Source: Paraburkholderia megapolitana
GTDB taxonomy: Bacteria > Pseudomonadota > Gammaproteobacteria > Burkholderiales > Burkholderiaceae
Length of the DNA: 64,000 nt
Assembly: GCF_007556815.1 (NCBI RefSeq)
Contig: NZ_CP041743.1
Coordinates: 1,922,001-1,986,000, forward strand
Direction of reading: 5' to 3'
Shown here: piece by piece, positions 25,606-33,243 of the stretch
How positions within the stretch are numbered: position 1 is the first letter of the stretch
Layout: the number at the start of each line of letters is the position of its first letter
Translations under genes and position numbers: made by a program
The notes under the pieces: model-generated
Databases searched by the model: none
Told to the model about the DNA's origin: nothing
Seen by the model: the letters and a program-made list of their open reading frames with translations, nothing else

Positions 25606-26238
25606 TTACTGTTTAACTTTGCGCCTTGTTGAACCCGCAACAGACTTGCGGCGAGGCCGAGCGGGCCAACTCATCAACGCGCGTTCGGCGGAGTCAGTGA
25701 GTTCCGCCTTCGACATACCCTCCGCTGCCTGCAGAGCCAGACCATTGAACACCATGAGCAGATAACGGGCGAGCGCCGCGGGATCTTCGGACTCGGCGAG
25801 ATACCCCTCCCGTTGCGCACGCGCGAGCCGTTCGGTCAGCAACTCCTTCGTCCTGCCGCGCAGGGTGACGATGGCGCGCGGCACATCTTCGTTGTCTACT
25901 CCGATCGCCGTTCCGGCCTGAATCAGCAAACACCCGCGAGGCTCGTCTGGATCGACGAGCCATTCGATTGCACCGAATAAAAATCGCTCGGCCACTTCGC
26001 GAGCAGTGGCGTCACCGAGCAAATGCTGCCGGTGTCCAGCACGTCGTTCGCGGTACCGGGTGAGTACCGCATCGAAGAGGCCGCGTTTGCTGCCGAACGC
26101 AGCATAAATGCTGGGTGAGCTCAGCTCCATGGCCTTCGTCAGCTCGGCCATGGAGGCGCCGTCGTAGCCACGGCGCCAGAACACCTCCATCGCCCGATCG
26201 AGCACCTCTTCTTCTTCAAAATCGCGAGGTCGTGCCAT
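25606..26238 (-). CDS. TetR family transcriptional regulator
   Basis: A 210-residue repressor; ATG 26238 is preferred over 26295 because it gives the common start MARPRDFEEEEVLDRAMEVF. The helix-turn-helix is at about 27-50 (ASMAELTKAMELSSPSIYAAFGSK). It is divergent from the SDR-MFS pair, with a perfect AATGATC-N6-GATCATT repeat 14 bp from its start, so it very likely represses itself and that pair. Confidence 0.93.
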   Translation of the reverse strand: MARPRDFEEEEVLDRAMEVFWRRGYDGASMAELTKAMELSSPSIYAAFGSKRGLFDAVLTRYRERRAGHRQHLLGDATAREVAERFLFGAIEWLVDPDEPRGCLLIQAGTAIGVDNEDVPRAIVTLRGRTKELLTERLARAQREGYLAESEDPAALARYLLMVFNGLALQAAEGMSKAELTDSAERALMSWPARPRRKSVAGSTRRKVKQ

Positions 26239-26251
26239 ACCAATCCATTCC

Positions 26252-26271
26252 AATGATCTGTGCCGATCATT
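26252..26271. promoter_or_regulatory. TetR operator, 7-bp perfect inverted repeat
   Basis: AATGATCTGTGCCGATCATT: seven-base arms around a six-base spacer, between the divergent tetR and SDR starts. Its right half plus flank (26263-26280, CCGATCATTACATAATTC) recurs as TCGATCATCACAGAATTG at 26313-26330. Confidence 0.7.
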
Positions 26272-26312
26272 ACATAATTCGCTTGCTTCGTCCATTCACT
26301 CATGGTTATATG

Positions 26313-26330
26313 TCGATCATCACAGAATTG
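26313..26330 (+). promoter_or_regulatory. Second TetR half-operator copy
   Basis: TCGATCATCACAGAATTG repeats the right half and flank of the upstream palindrome, starting exactly 50 bp later, and ends next to the SDR ribosome-binding site (GGAG). Confidence 0.5.
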
Positions 26331-26339
26331 GAGTGTTCG

Positions 26340-27092
26340 ATGGGCGCATCTCTGCAAGGCAAAATTGCTGTCATTACCGGAGGTGGCGAAGGTATCGGGC
26401 TGGCCTCCGCGAAGCGGATGGTTGAAGAGGGGGCTTCCGTGTTTATCGTAGGTCGGCGTCAGTCGATACTCGATGCAGCGGTCGCCGAAATTGGCGGCGA
26501 TGTGGTGGCGCTGCGGGCCGACGTGTCCCGACAGGCCGAGCTGGATCGCGTCTACGAAGCAGTTCGTGTCGCGAAAGGCAAAGTAGATATCGTGGTGGCG
26601 AACGCCGGCGTTCAGACGCGAGAAGCACTCGGTTCGATTACCGAAGAGGGCATCGATTCCCAGCTCGCGATCAATTTCAAGGGCGTCATTTATACGGTTC
26701 AGCAGGCTCTACCGTTGCTGAGCGATGGAGCATCGATCATCCTGGTGTCGTCCGCGACGGCACAGAAGGGTTTGCCCGCGCGCACGGTCTATTCCGCGAC
26801 CAAGGCCGCGATTCGCAGCTTTGCGCGGACATGGGCCACGGAGCTCAAGGCGCGTCGCATCCGTGTCAACACCATCAGTCCAGGACCGATCATGACGCCT
26901 TTGGTGAAGGCCACCTTTGTCGACGAAGCGGCTAAGGACGCTTACATGAAGAACATCGTCGGCGCGGTTCCGTTGGGGCGCGCGGGCGAAGCAGATGAGA
27001 TGGGCGCGATCGTGGCTTTTCTTGCTTCCGATGCGGCCAGCTATATCAACGGAGCCGACATTCAGGCTGACGGTGGCTTTGCGCAGGTTTAA
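26340..27092 (+). CDS. SDR family oxidoreductase
   Basis: A 250-residue classical short-chain dehydrogenase: cofactor loop TGGGEGIG, NAG (VVANAGVQTREA), catalytic Ser in SSATAQKG, YSATK, and a C-terminal INGADIQADGGF segment. ATG 26340 has GGAG nine bases upstream and gives the usual N-terminus; the frame runs further upstream only through the operator region. It sits 3 bases before the MFS gene, forming a two-gene operon opposite tetR. Confidence 0.92.
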   Translation: MGASLQGKIAVITGGGEGIGLASAKRMVEEGASVFIVGRRQSILDAAVAEIGGDVVALRADVSRQAELDRVYEAVRVAKGKVDIVVANAGVQTREALGSITEEGIDSQLAINFKGVIYTVQQALPLLSDGASIILVSSATAQKGLPARTVYSATKAAIRSFARTWATELKARRIRVNTISPGPIMTPLVKATFVDEAAKDAYMKNIVGAVPLGRAGEADEMGAIVAFLASDAASYINGADIQADGGFAQV

Positions 27093-27095
27093 AGT

Positions 27096-28349
27096 ATGGC
27101 CACCAGGAGCGTCAGATTGAGTGAGAAAACGCATTCGTCATCGGTGAGCCGTGCGGGGCAAGCGGATTTTTCCACCGCTGATGCCGCGCTGACGCCTCTC
27201 TGGGTCGTAGTTGGTCTCGCGATGGGGCCGGCGGTGGCGCTCGGACTATCGCGCTTTGCTTACGCGCTATTGCTTCCTCTGATGCGCGCGGAGCTCGGCT
27301 GGAGCTTTGCCGACGCAGGGGCGATGAATACGGCCAACGCTGCGGGCTATCTGGCTGGAGCACTGATTACCGCACCGCTCGGCCGCTGGATCGGCAACAA
27401 GCGCGTGTTTGCGATTGGACTGCTCTTAACAGCGTTATGCGTTGGTGCAACTGGCATGACTTCGCATTTCACGTTGCTGCTCGTGCTGAGAACCTTGACG
27501 GGCGTAACGGGTGCGCTGGCATTCGTTGCGGGTGCGGGTCTGACCTCTGCGGCTGCCGCGGGGGGGAGCAAGTCTCGCGCGCCGACTGTTCTCGGTGTGT
27601 ACTTTGCTGGTGCCGGATTAGGCGTGATGGCCTCGGCGCTCACCATTCCGCCGCTGCTATCGGCAACCGGCTGGCGAGGGGGCTGGCTCGCGTTGGGTGG
27701 CCTGTCGCTACTCGCGACGATCTACGGATGGCTTGTGCTGAGCCGCACGCCCGAGCCAGCGCATCACGCCACCAGGGCGCGCGGTGGCTGGTCCGTGAAG
27801 TTCATGGTGTGCAAGCTGCTGTCGTACTGTCTTTACGGCGCAGGGTATATCACCTATGCCACTTTCATCGTTGCGTACCTGCGTAGCAACGTCGGTTTCA
27901 ACAGCTATGGCATCACGACTTTCTGGTCGGTCCTCGGCCTTGCCGCAATCGTTGCTGCGTTCGCCTGGGGCCCCGTTCTTGGTCATCTGAAAGGCGGCTG
28001 GGGGACGGCCGCGACGGTCGCCATGGTTGCCGTCGGTGCCGTGCTTCCGCTCATCTGGCCCACTGCCGCAGGTGCCTACCTGTCGGCGGTTCTGTTCGGC
28101 GGTTCGTTTCTTGCGGTCGTTGCCGCTGTGACCAGTTTTGCGCGCAGGGCCGCACAACCTCACGCATGGACTGCCGCCATCGCAGCACTGACCGTCGCGT
28201 TCGGCGTGGGTCAGTGCATCGGTCCGATACTGAGCGGCGCGCTTTCCGATGGACCTTCGGGCATTCGTGCGGGCCTGTGGCTTTCGGTCGGTATTCTGAC
28301 GCTGTCTGTCATCGCAGCGGCGTTCCAGCCGGAACCCGAGGCGTCTTGA
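27096..28349 (+). CDS. MFS transporter, YbfB/YjiJ family
   Basis: A 417-residue 12-helix permease with the YbfB/YjiJ features GPAVALGLSRFAYALLLPLM, NAAGYLAGALITAPLGRWIG and a C-terminal VGQCIGPILSGALSD. These are presumed efflux or sugar/drug transporters of unknown substrate. It starts three bases after the SDR stop, so it is cotranscribed with it under the divergent TetR. The pairing suggests reduction and export of one toxic compound. Confidence 0.92.
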   Translation: MATRSVRLSEKTHSSSVSRAGQADFSTADAALTPLWVVVGLAMGPAVALGLSRFAYALLLPLMRAELGWSFADAGAMNTANAAGYLAGALITAPLGRWIGNKRVFAIGLLLTALCVGATGMTSHFTLLLVLRTLTGVTGALAFVAGAGLTSAAAAGGSKSRAPTVLGVYFAGAGLGVMASALTIPPLLSATGWRGGWLALGGLSLLATIYGWLVLSRTPEPAHHATRARGGWSVKFMVCKLLSYCLYGAGYITYATFIVAYLRSNVGFNSYGITTFWSVLGLAAIVAAFAWGPVLGHLKGGWGTAATVAMVAVGAVLPLIWPTAAGAYLSAVLFGGSFLAVVAAVTSFARRAAQPHAWTAAIAALTVAFGVGQCIGPILSGALSDGPSGIRAGLWLSVGILTLSVIAAAFQPEPEAS

Positions 28350-28417
28350 TGGCGTGAGCTGCGGTGAAAGCGCATCAGTAGCAACAAGACCGATAGCCTG
28401 CCCGGAATCGCGATTGC

Positions 28418-29191
28418 TTATTCCCCAGAGTGCTGCGCTGCCTGTTCGATCAGTGCAGCGACTTCCCGCGGATGAGATTCAAACACTGCATGGCTTGCAC
28501 CGTCGATCGCGACCGTATTCGCATGAGCGCGTGCTGCATACATGCGTTGGAGGTTCGGGCTCATCATCTTGTCGGCCGTCGCGACCATGTACCAGCTCGG
28601 CTTCGTCTTCCATGCCGGATCGGAAACCTGCGCCGAGAATTCGGATACCGCAAGCGGGATCTGTGCATGCGCCTCGAACTCGGCTTGGGCGTGGGGCAGG
28701 TCAGGTGTGAACTGTGATGGGTAGTCGGTCGGTTTCAGGTAAACGAAGTTATCCGGAGTTCCGACGATAGATACAGGTGTGCCCGGGTACTTCTTGTTGT
28801 TGTCCGCCATGGTTTCACCCGCATCGGGTGCATGTGCGGCGATGTAGACCAGCGACTTCACATGCCCGTCGTTCCCGGCCTCACTAATAACGGTGCCGGC
28901 ATAGCTATGGCCGACGAGTACGCAAGGACCGTCAAGACTATTGAGTACACGTTTCGTGGCGGTCACGTCGTCGTTGAATGACGTCAGCGGTTGTTGTACC
29001 AGTGTCACGTGGTAACCGTCCTTCGTCAGGATGTTGTAGACAGGACGCCAACCCGCGGCATCGGCAAATGCACCGTGGACCACGACGATATTCTTCACAG
29101 GCGCGGCAAGCGCAGGCACGGCGGTGATGGTATGCAGACACAGCGCGGAGATGGCTTGCGCCACGACAGAGCGTAAGGTGGGAAAACGCAT
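28418..29191 (-). CDS. Exported alpha/beta hydrolase
   Basis: A 257-residue hydrolase with a Sec signal peptide (MRFPTLRSVVAQAISALCLH ... PALA). The fold shows VVVHGAFADAAGWRPV, the nucleophile elbow GHSYAG and a late DGASHAVFESHP with the catalytic His, as in small esterase/AHL-lactonase-like hydrolases. ATG 29191 is chosen for the signal peptide and the AGGATTGATC upstream. It lies about 100 bases downstream of the Cif-like hydrolase on the same strand. Confidence 0.9.
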   Translation of the reverse strand: MRFPTLRSVVAQAISALCLHTITAVPALAAPVKNIVVVHGAFADAAGWRPVYNILTKDGYHVTLVQQPLTSFNDDVTATKRVLNSLDGPCVLVGHSYAGTVISEAGNDGHVKSLVYIAAHAPDAGETMADNNKKYPGTPVSIVGTPDNFVYLKPTDYPSQFTPDLPHAQAEFEAHAQIPLAVSEFSAQVSDPAWKTKPSWYMVATADKMMSPNLQRMYAARAHANTVAIDGASHAVFESHPREVAALIEQAAQHSGE

Positions 29192-29297
29192 GATCAATCC
29201 TTGAGTGGTTAAGCTGCGAAGGCAAATCAGAATTGCTGAATGGATGGACAGCAGGATCGCGATACCGACGGCCTGAGCGAAAGCGCCGTCACCGAAT

Positions 29298-30371
29298 TCA
29301 ATGCACTGCAAGGAACTCCTGCACCGCGGCGATCGTAGGCGCGGGCGCTTCATCCATCAGCCAGTGGCCCGCGTTTGGAATAATGACTTCCTGAACGTTA
29401 GTCGCCGCGTTGCGCATAATGATCCCCACGTTGGCACCGAACGCTTTTTCGGCGCCGATGGCGAGCACCGGCATCGTCAGCTTCGTCTGCATCGCCTTGA
29501 GGTTGTCGTCCTCGTCCTTCTGGTCGATCGCGAGGAACTGGGCGAACGCGGAATGCATCGCACCAGGCTTCGCGTAGATCGCGGCGTAGTGACGGCGAGT
29601 CGCTTCATCGATCTTCGACGGGTCGCCGGCGAACTCGTCCCAGAAGCGGTCGAGATAGATGCGCTCGCGGCCGGCAACCAGACGCTCGGCGTCACGGCCA
29701 CCGAAGTTGAAGTGCCACAGCGCGGGCATGCGCACGATCTGGTCCCACGGCGGGATACCGGGGATCGGCGAGTCGATGACGACGAGACGGTTTGTCTTGT
29801 CCGGATAGCGCGCCGCGTAGGCATACGCGACCATCACGCCGATGTCGTGACCCACGATGTCGGCGTGGTCGATGCCGAGCCTGTCGAGGACTGCCTGGAT
29901 GTCGCCGGCCTGCGTCCACTTGTCATAGCCGCCGGCGGGGTGCGAGGACAGGCCCATGCCGCGCAGATCTGGCACGACTACGGTGTGGTCCTTCTCGAGT
30001 ACCGCGGCCATTGGCGCCCACATGTCACCGGTCTCGCCGAAGCCGTGGATCAACACAACGGCAGGCCCATGACCGCCGACGCGGACGTTGATCGTCGCGT
30101 CGCCGTTCACCACCTCCGAGTTGCGGAAGTCGGCCGGGAAGGGGGTGATCGCGGCGTGCGCCGACAGGGTGCCCAGCGTCAGGCTGGCGGCGAAGCCGAC
30201 CGCCACTCGACGAAAAGTGCGGGAGAGCGCGGACCAGACGCTTGCGGAGTTCTTCGGTTTCTCAGCATGAGGGAACGTTTGCCGGGCGGATGCGCCGTCG
30301 GCTTCGATCGTGTTCGTCTGCATCACGGCCGGGACGGGATAAATCCCTTCTACGTTGGCATGCTCGTTCAT
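29298..30371 (-). CDS. Exported Cif-like epoxide hydrolase (alpha/beta hydrolase)
   Basis: A 357-residue hydrolase with an export signal about 50 residues in (RRVAVGFAASLTLGTLSAHA) after an unusual long N-terminus. The nucleophile is Asp (VGHDIGVMVAYAYAARYP), as in epoxide hydrolases and dehalogenases. ALWHFNFGGRDAERLVAGRE parallels the segment of Pseudomonas aeruginosa Cif that carries its ring-opening His; NAGHWLMDEAP supplies the catalytic His. GGAG precedes ATG 30371. The divergent TetR gene also mirrors the cif/cifR layout. It probably acts on epoxides outside the cytoplasm; the substrate is not known. Confidence 0.85.
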   Translation of the reverse strand: MNEHANVEGIYPVPAVMQTNTIEADGASARQTFPHAEKPKNSASVWSALSRTFRRVAVGFAASLTLGTLSAHAAITPFPADFRNSEVVNGDATINVRVGGHGPAVVLIHGFGETGDMWAPMAAVLEKDHTVVVPDLRGMGLSSHPAGGYDKWTQAGDIQAVLDRLGIDHADIVGHDIGVMVAYAYAARYPDKTNRLVVIDSPIPGIPPWDQIVRMPALWHFNFGGRDAERLVAGRERIYLDRFWDEFAGDPSKIDEATRRHYAAIYAKPGAMHSAFAQFLAIDQKDEDDNLKAMQTKLTMPVLAIGAEKAFGANVGIIMRNAATNVQEVIIPNAGHWLMDEAPAPTIAAVQEFLAVH

Positions 30372-30673
30372 CTGTGTACTCCAGGTTGTTTCTCGTTGGG
30401 GGCGACTCACAGCGCGGCGGCGAACCGCCCGGCAGGGAACCGCACGTAAAGGAGTCGTGCCGTATATCAGTGATCTGGACCGGATGCGGCATCGACGGAA
30501 CGGATTCTATAACGTGTGTAATAAAACGTGCAATGAATTTTGTAACGATGGTGATAAAACATGGTCATGAGGTGTCTGTTCACACGCGAACGGCAGCATC
30601 AGACACACCATTTTTGTATCGATCGTGCTAAAATCCGTCCGCGAGTAACGGAAATTCAGGGAGTTGCACGAAA
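30372..30673. promoter_or_regulatory. Divergent promoter region of the Cif-like gene and tetR
   Basis: 302 AT-rich bases between two divergent starts. Short repeats are visible (AATAAAACGTG and GATAAAACATG about 30 bp apart; GTGTCTG and CAGACAC as an inverted pair at 30572 and 30599) but none is strong enough to name as the operator. Confidence 0.35.
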
Positions 30674-31261
30674 ATGGCGAGGCCGAGAGAGTTCGACGAA
30701 GAGGCGGTACTGGACAAGGCGACTGAGCACTTCTGGGTGAACGGGTATGAATCCACGTCCATGCGTGATCTGGCCGAGGGCACAGGATTGACCAGTCCAA
30801 GCCTGTACAACGCCTTCGGTGACAAGCGGGCTCTCTATCGGCTGGTGCTCGATCGATATGTTCGGTCTGCGCTCGTCGACTGCACCGAAATTTTTGAGAG
30901 CAACACACCGCCTCTGCAAGCGATAGAACGGTACATCGACGCGATCATCGCTGAGGCGCTCAGCGATAAGCTGCGCAAGGGCTGCTTTGTGGTGAATACC
31001 GCGCTTGAGGTCGCACCACATGACGAAGAGTTTCGCGAGGTGGTCACCTACATTTTTGGCCGGATCGAGCGGTACCTGCGCGACAGCATTGCTGCGGGTC
31101 AGGCGGACGGGTCGATTTCGACGGATCAGTCTGCAGCCGATCTCGCGAGACTGTTTCTCGGCACTTCTTTAGGTATTCGGGTATTTGCGCGGACGCGTCC
31201 CGATCGCGCGCTTCTTAAAGGTCTCGCGCGACCACTTTTCTCCCTGTTGCGAAAACCCTGA
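30674..31261 (+). CDS. TetR family transcriptional regulator (CifR-like position)
   Basis: A 195-residue TetR protein: MARPREFDEEAVLDKATEHF, helix-turn-helix at about 27-50 (SMRDLAEGTGLTSPSLYNAF) and a TetR_C-type C-terminal half (KGCFVVNTALEVAPHDEEF). It is transcribed away from the Cif-like hydrolase gene, so it probably represses that gene and is released by an epoxide or related electrophile. This is inferred by analogy to cifR. Confidence 0.92.
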   Translation: MARPREFDEEAVLDKATEHFWVNGYESTSMRDLAEGTGLTSPSLYNAFGDKRALYRLVLDRYVRSALVDCTEIFESNTPPLQAIERYIDAIIAEALSDKLRKGCFVVNTALEVAPHDEEFREVVTYIFGRIERYLRDSIAAGQADGSISTDQSAADLARLFLGTSLGIRVFARTRPDRALLKGLARPLFSLLRKP

Positions 31262-31274
31262 ACCACCACATTTC

Positions 31275-31679
31275 CTACACCGTCTCTGGTCGCTCATCGA
31301 ATCGCAGTCTTGCTTCCTCGATCGCTGGGCGATTCTTTCTTCCCCAGGCCGCTAGCGCTCTCAATGGCGCGATCAATGAACTGCCTAACTCAGTGAGTTC
31401 GTACTCGACTTTGGGTGGAATGGTTGGATAAACCGTTCTGGTCACGAGACCGTCTCGTTCGAGACCTCGCAAGGTCAGCGTGAGCATGCGGTGCGACACG
31501 CCGTTGACTGTACGCAGGATGGTGTTGAAGCGTTGCGGTCCGTCCGAAAGAGCGCCAACTACCATCACGGTCCATTTGTCACCGATTCGATCCAGTACCT
31601 GTGCCATTGCGCGGCACTCGGCATGGATTTCTTCGTCGTGCACAAGGGTCGTCACTTCGGATGGCACTCGACTAGCCAC
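31275..31679 (-). CDS. HxlR family transcriptional regulator
   Basis: A 134-residue winged-helix regulator: one N-terminal Cys (HAECRAMAQVLDRIGDKWTV), then GPQRFNTILRTVNGVSHRML as recognition helix and RTVYPTIPPKVEYELTELG as wing. HxlR proteins of this kind sense aldehydes, quinones or diamide through the N-terminal Cys. GTG 31679 with AGGAG seven bases upstream is preferred over ATG 31727. It is divergent from the azoR-frnE-MATE operon. Confidence 0.9.
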   Translation of the reverse strand: MASRVPSEVTTLVHDEEIHAECRAMAQVLDRIGDKWTVMVVGALSDGPQRFNTILRTVNGVSHRMLTLTLRGLERDGLVTRTVYPTIPPKVEYELTELGSSLIAPLRALAAWGRKNRPAIEEARLRFDERPETV

Positions 31680-31732
31680 GGCACTCTCCTGGATTTTCTT
31701 TAAGGAACATCGGTGTTCGTGCAGCACTTATT

Positions 31733-31798
31733 AGTGCGTTCTTGTCAATGTACAAGATATCAAAGATAGTTTCACGTACAAATTTAGCGTTACGCACT
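31733..31798. promoter_or_regulatory. Candidate HxlR operator region
   Basis: CTTGT-CAATGT-ACAAG (31741-31756) is an inverted repeat, followed by CGTACAAA, and the block is flanked by AGTGCGT (31733) and ACGCACT (31792) in inverted orientation. It lies between the divergent hxlR and azoreductase starts. Confidence 0.45.
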
Positions 31799-31908
31799 GG
31801 CGGCTTGTTGCGCGTCGATACCATACCTTAACTTCCGCTAAAGGGTGCGTATGCATTTTTCTATTCACGCCCGATTCCTCGGGCAGTCGTTAAAGTGAAG
31901 GATCTTCC

Positions 31909-32541
31909 ATGAGTAAATTGCTGCATCTCGATACCAGTATTCAAACGAGCAACTCGGTGAGTCGACGCCTGTCTGCCGCCATTGTGGACAAGCTCAAGAA
32001 TGCCGATGAAGACCTCGATATCACCTATCGGGATCTCGCAGCCCATCCGTTGCCGCATCTGACGGAGCCGGTATTCGCGGTCCATGTCCAGTCGGCGGAT
32101 GCTTCAGGTCTGGATGCCGAACAGCGGGACGACGTTGCTGAAAGCGCGAGCGTACTCGCGGAGTTCCAGGCCGCCGACACCATCGTGATAGGTCTCGCGT
32201 TCTACAACTACTCGATCCCCAGTTCGTTGAAGGTCTGGATCGATCGGGTGGTGGTCGCCGGCAAGACGTTCTCTTTCGGAAGTGGTGCGGGCCCCGTGGG
32301 GCTGGCTGCGGGAAAGCGGGTAATCGTCGCCATTGCCCGGGGCGGCGTCTATGCCGAGGGCTCGCCTTCCGCGCACCGCGAGCACGCAGAAACCTACTTG
32401 AGGCACATCTTCGCGCTGATCGGGATTAACGATCTTGAGGTGATCGTGGCAGAAGGGCTGGTGTTCGGGCCGGAGGCAAGCGCCGCCTCGGAGCAGATGG
32501 CGATGAACCGCATCGACGCACTCCCCGCGATGGTGATCTAA
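31909..32541 (+). CDS. FMN-dependent NADH:quinone/azo reductase (AzoR type), second copy
   Basis: A 210-residue flavodoxin-fold reductase, paralogous to the one at 7293: LLHLDTSIQTSNSVSRRL, LAFYNYSIPSSLKVWIDRVV and ARGGVYAEGSPSAHRE. It reduces quinones or azo compounds with NADH. It is the first gene of an operon with the FrnE-like protein and the MATE exporter, opposite a HxlR regulator. A small GCCCGA-TTCC-TCGGGC hairpin (31869-31884) lies in its 5' leader. Confidence 0.93.
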   Translation: MSKLLHLDTSIQTSNSVSRRLSAAIVDKLKNADEDLDITYRDLAAHPLPHLTEPVFAVHVQSADASGLDAEQRDDVAESASVLAEFQAADTIVIGLAFYNYSIPSSLKVWIDRVVVAGKTFSFGSGAGPVGLAAGKRVIVAIARGGVYAEGSPSAHREHAETYLRHIFALIGINDLEVIVAEGLVFGPEASAASEQMAMNRIDALPAMVI

Positions 32542-32583
32542 CTCATCCTGCCCGCAGGAAAACTGGTTTCTCATGGAGGCGTC

Positions 32584-33243
32584 ATGCCTGCATTGAAAAT
32601 AGATTTGTATTCGGACATCGTATGCCCGTGGTGTCTCATCGGGCAGCATCGCCTGGACAAAGTGCTGTCCGAGCGATTTCCGAATCTGGCTGTCGATATC
32701 GAACACCACCCCTACGAGCTGATACCGAATGCGCCGCCGGAAGGCATTCGTCTGGCGGACTACTTTCGTAAGAAAGGCATCGTGAACATGGCGCCTGCTT
32801 TCGAGCGACCGGAAGCGGAGGCGCGCGCTTCCGGTTTGCACCTGAGCCTGAGTCTCCAGCCCTACGTCTACAGGACGGTTTATGCCCATACCCTGCTGCG
32901 TGCCGCCAGAGCGCGCGGTACGCAGCACGCGCTGGCTGTGGCACTGACACGCGCGTACTTCGATGACCGGCACAATATTTCCGATCTGGAAACGCTCGGC
33001 GAGATCGCTGCGTGCTATGGGTTCCAGCGCAAGGAGGTGCACGCGCTCCTCGCGGACCAGGCGGAGATCACGAAGACGGAGGCCGACATCGCGAGAGCGC
33101 GGGCCGCTGGCGTGTCGTCTGTTCCGACTTTCAAGGTGGGTTCTTTGACCACCGAGGGCGCGCGATCGGAAGACGAGATAGCGGCGCTGATCAGCAATGC
33201 CATCAAGATCGAAGCGGCCGTTCAGTCGCACGATGATCATTGA
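32584..33243 (+). CDS. DsbA family oxidoreductase (FrnE-like)
   Basis: A 219-residue cytoplasmic thioredoxin-fold protein of the FrnE group. The redox motif CPWC is at residues 17-20 (DIVCPWCLIGQHRL), an alpha-helical insertion follows, and the cis-Pro strand is GVSSVPTFKVG. FrnE proteins are thiol-disulfide oxidoreductases linked to oxidative and quinone stress. AUG follows GGAGGCGTC. The stop overlaps the start of the MATE gene. Confidence 0.92.
   Translation: MPALKIDLYSDIVCPWCLIGQHRLDKVLSERFPNLAVDIEHHPYELIPNAPPEGIRLADYFRKKGIVNMAPAFERPEAEARASGLHLSLSLQPYVYRTVYAHTLLRAARARGTQHALAVALTRAYFDDRHNISDLETLGEIAACYGFQRKEVHALLADQAEITKTEADIARARAAGVSSVPTFKVGSLTTEGARSEDEIAALISNAIKIEAAVQSHDDH

Noticed and set aside
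29301..30449. 382-codon open frame on the + strand
   Set aside because: Antisense to the Cif-like hydrolase; Arg/His-rich shadow caused by high GC.
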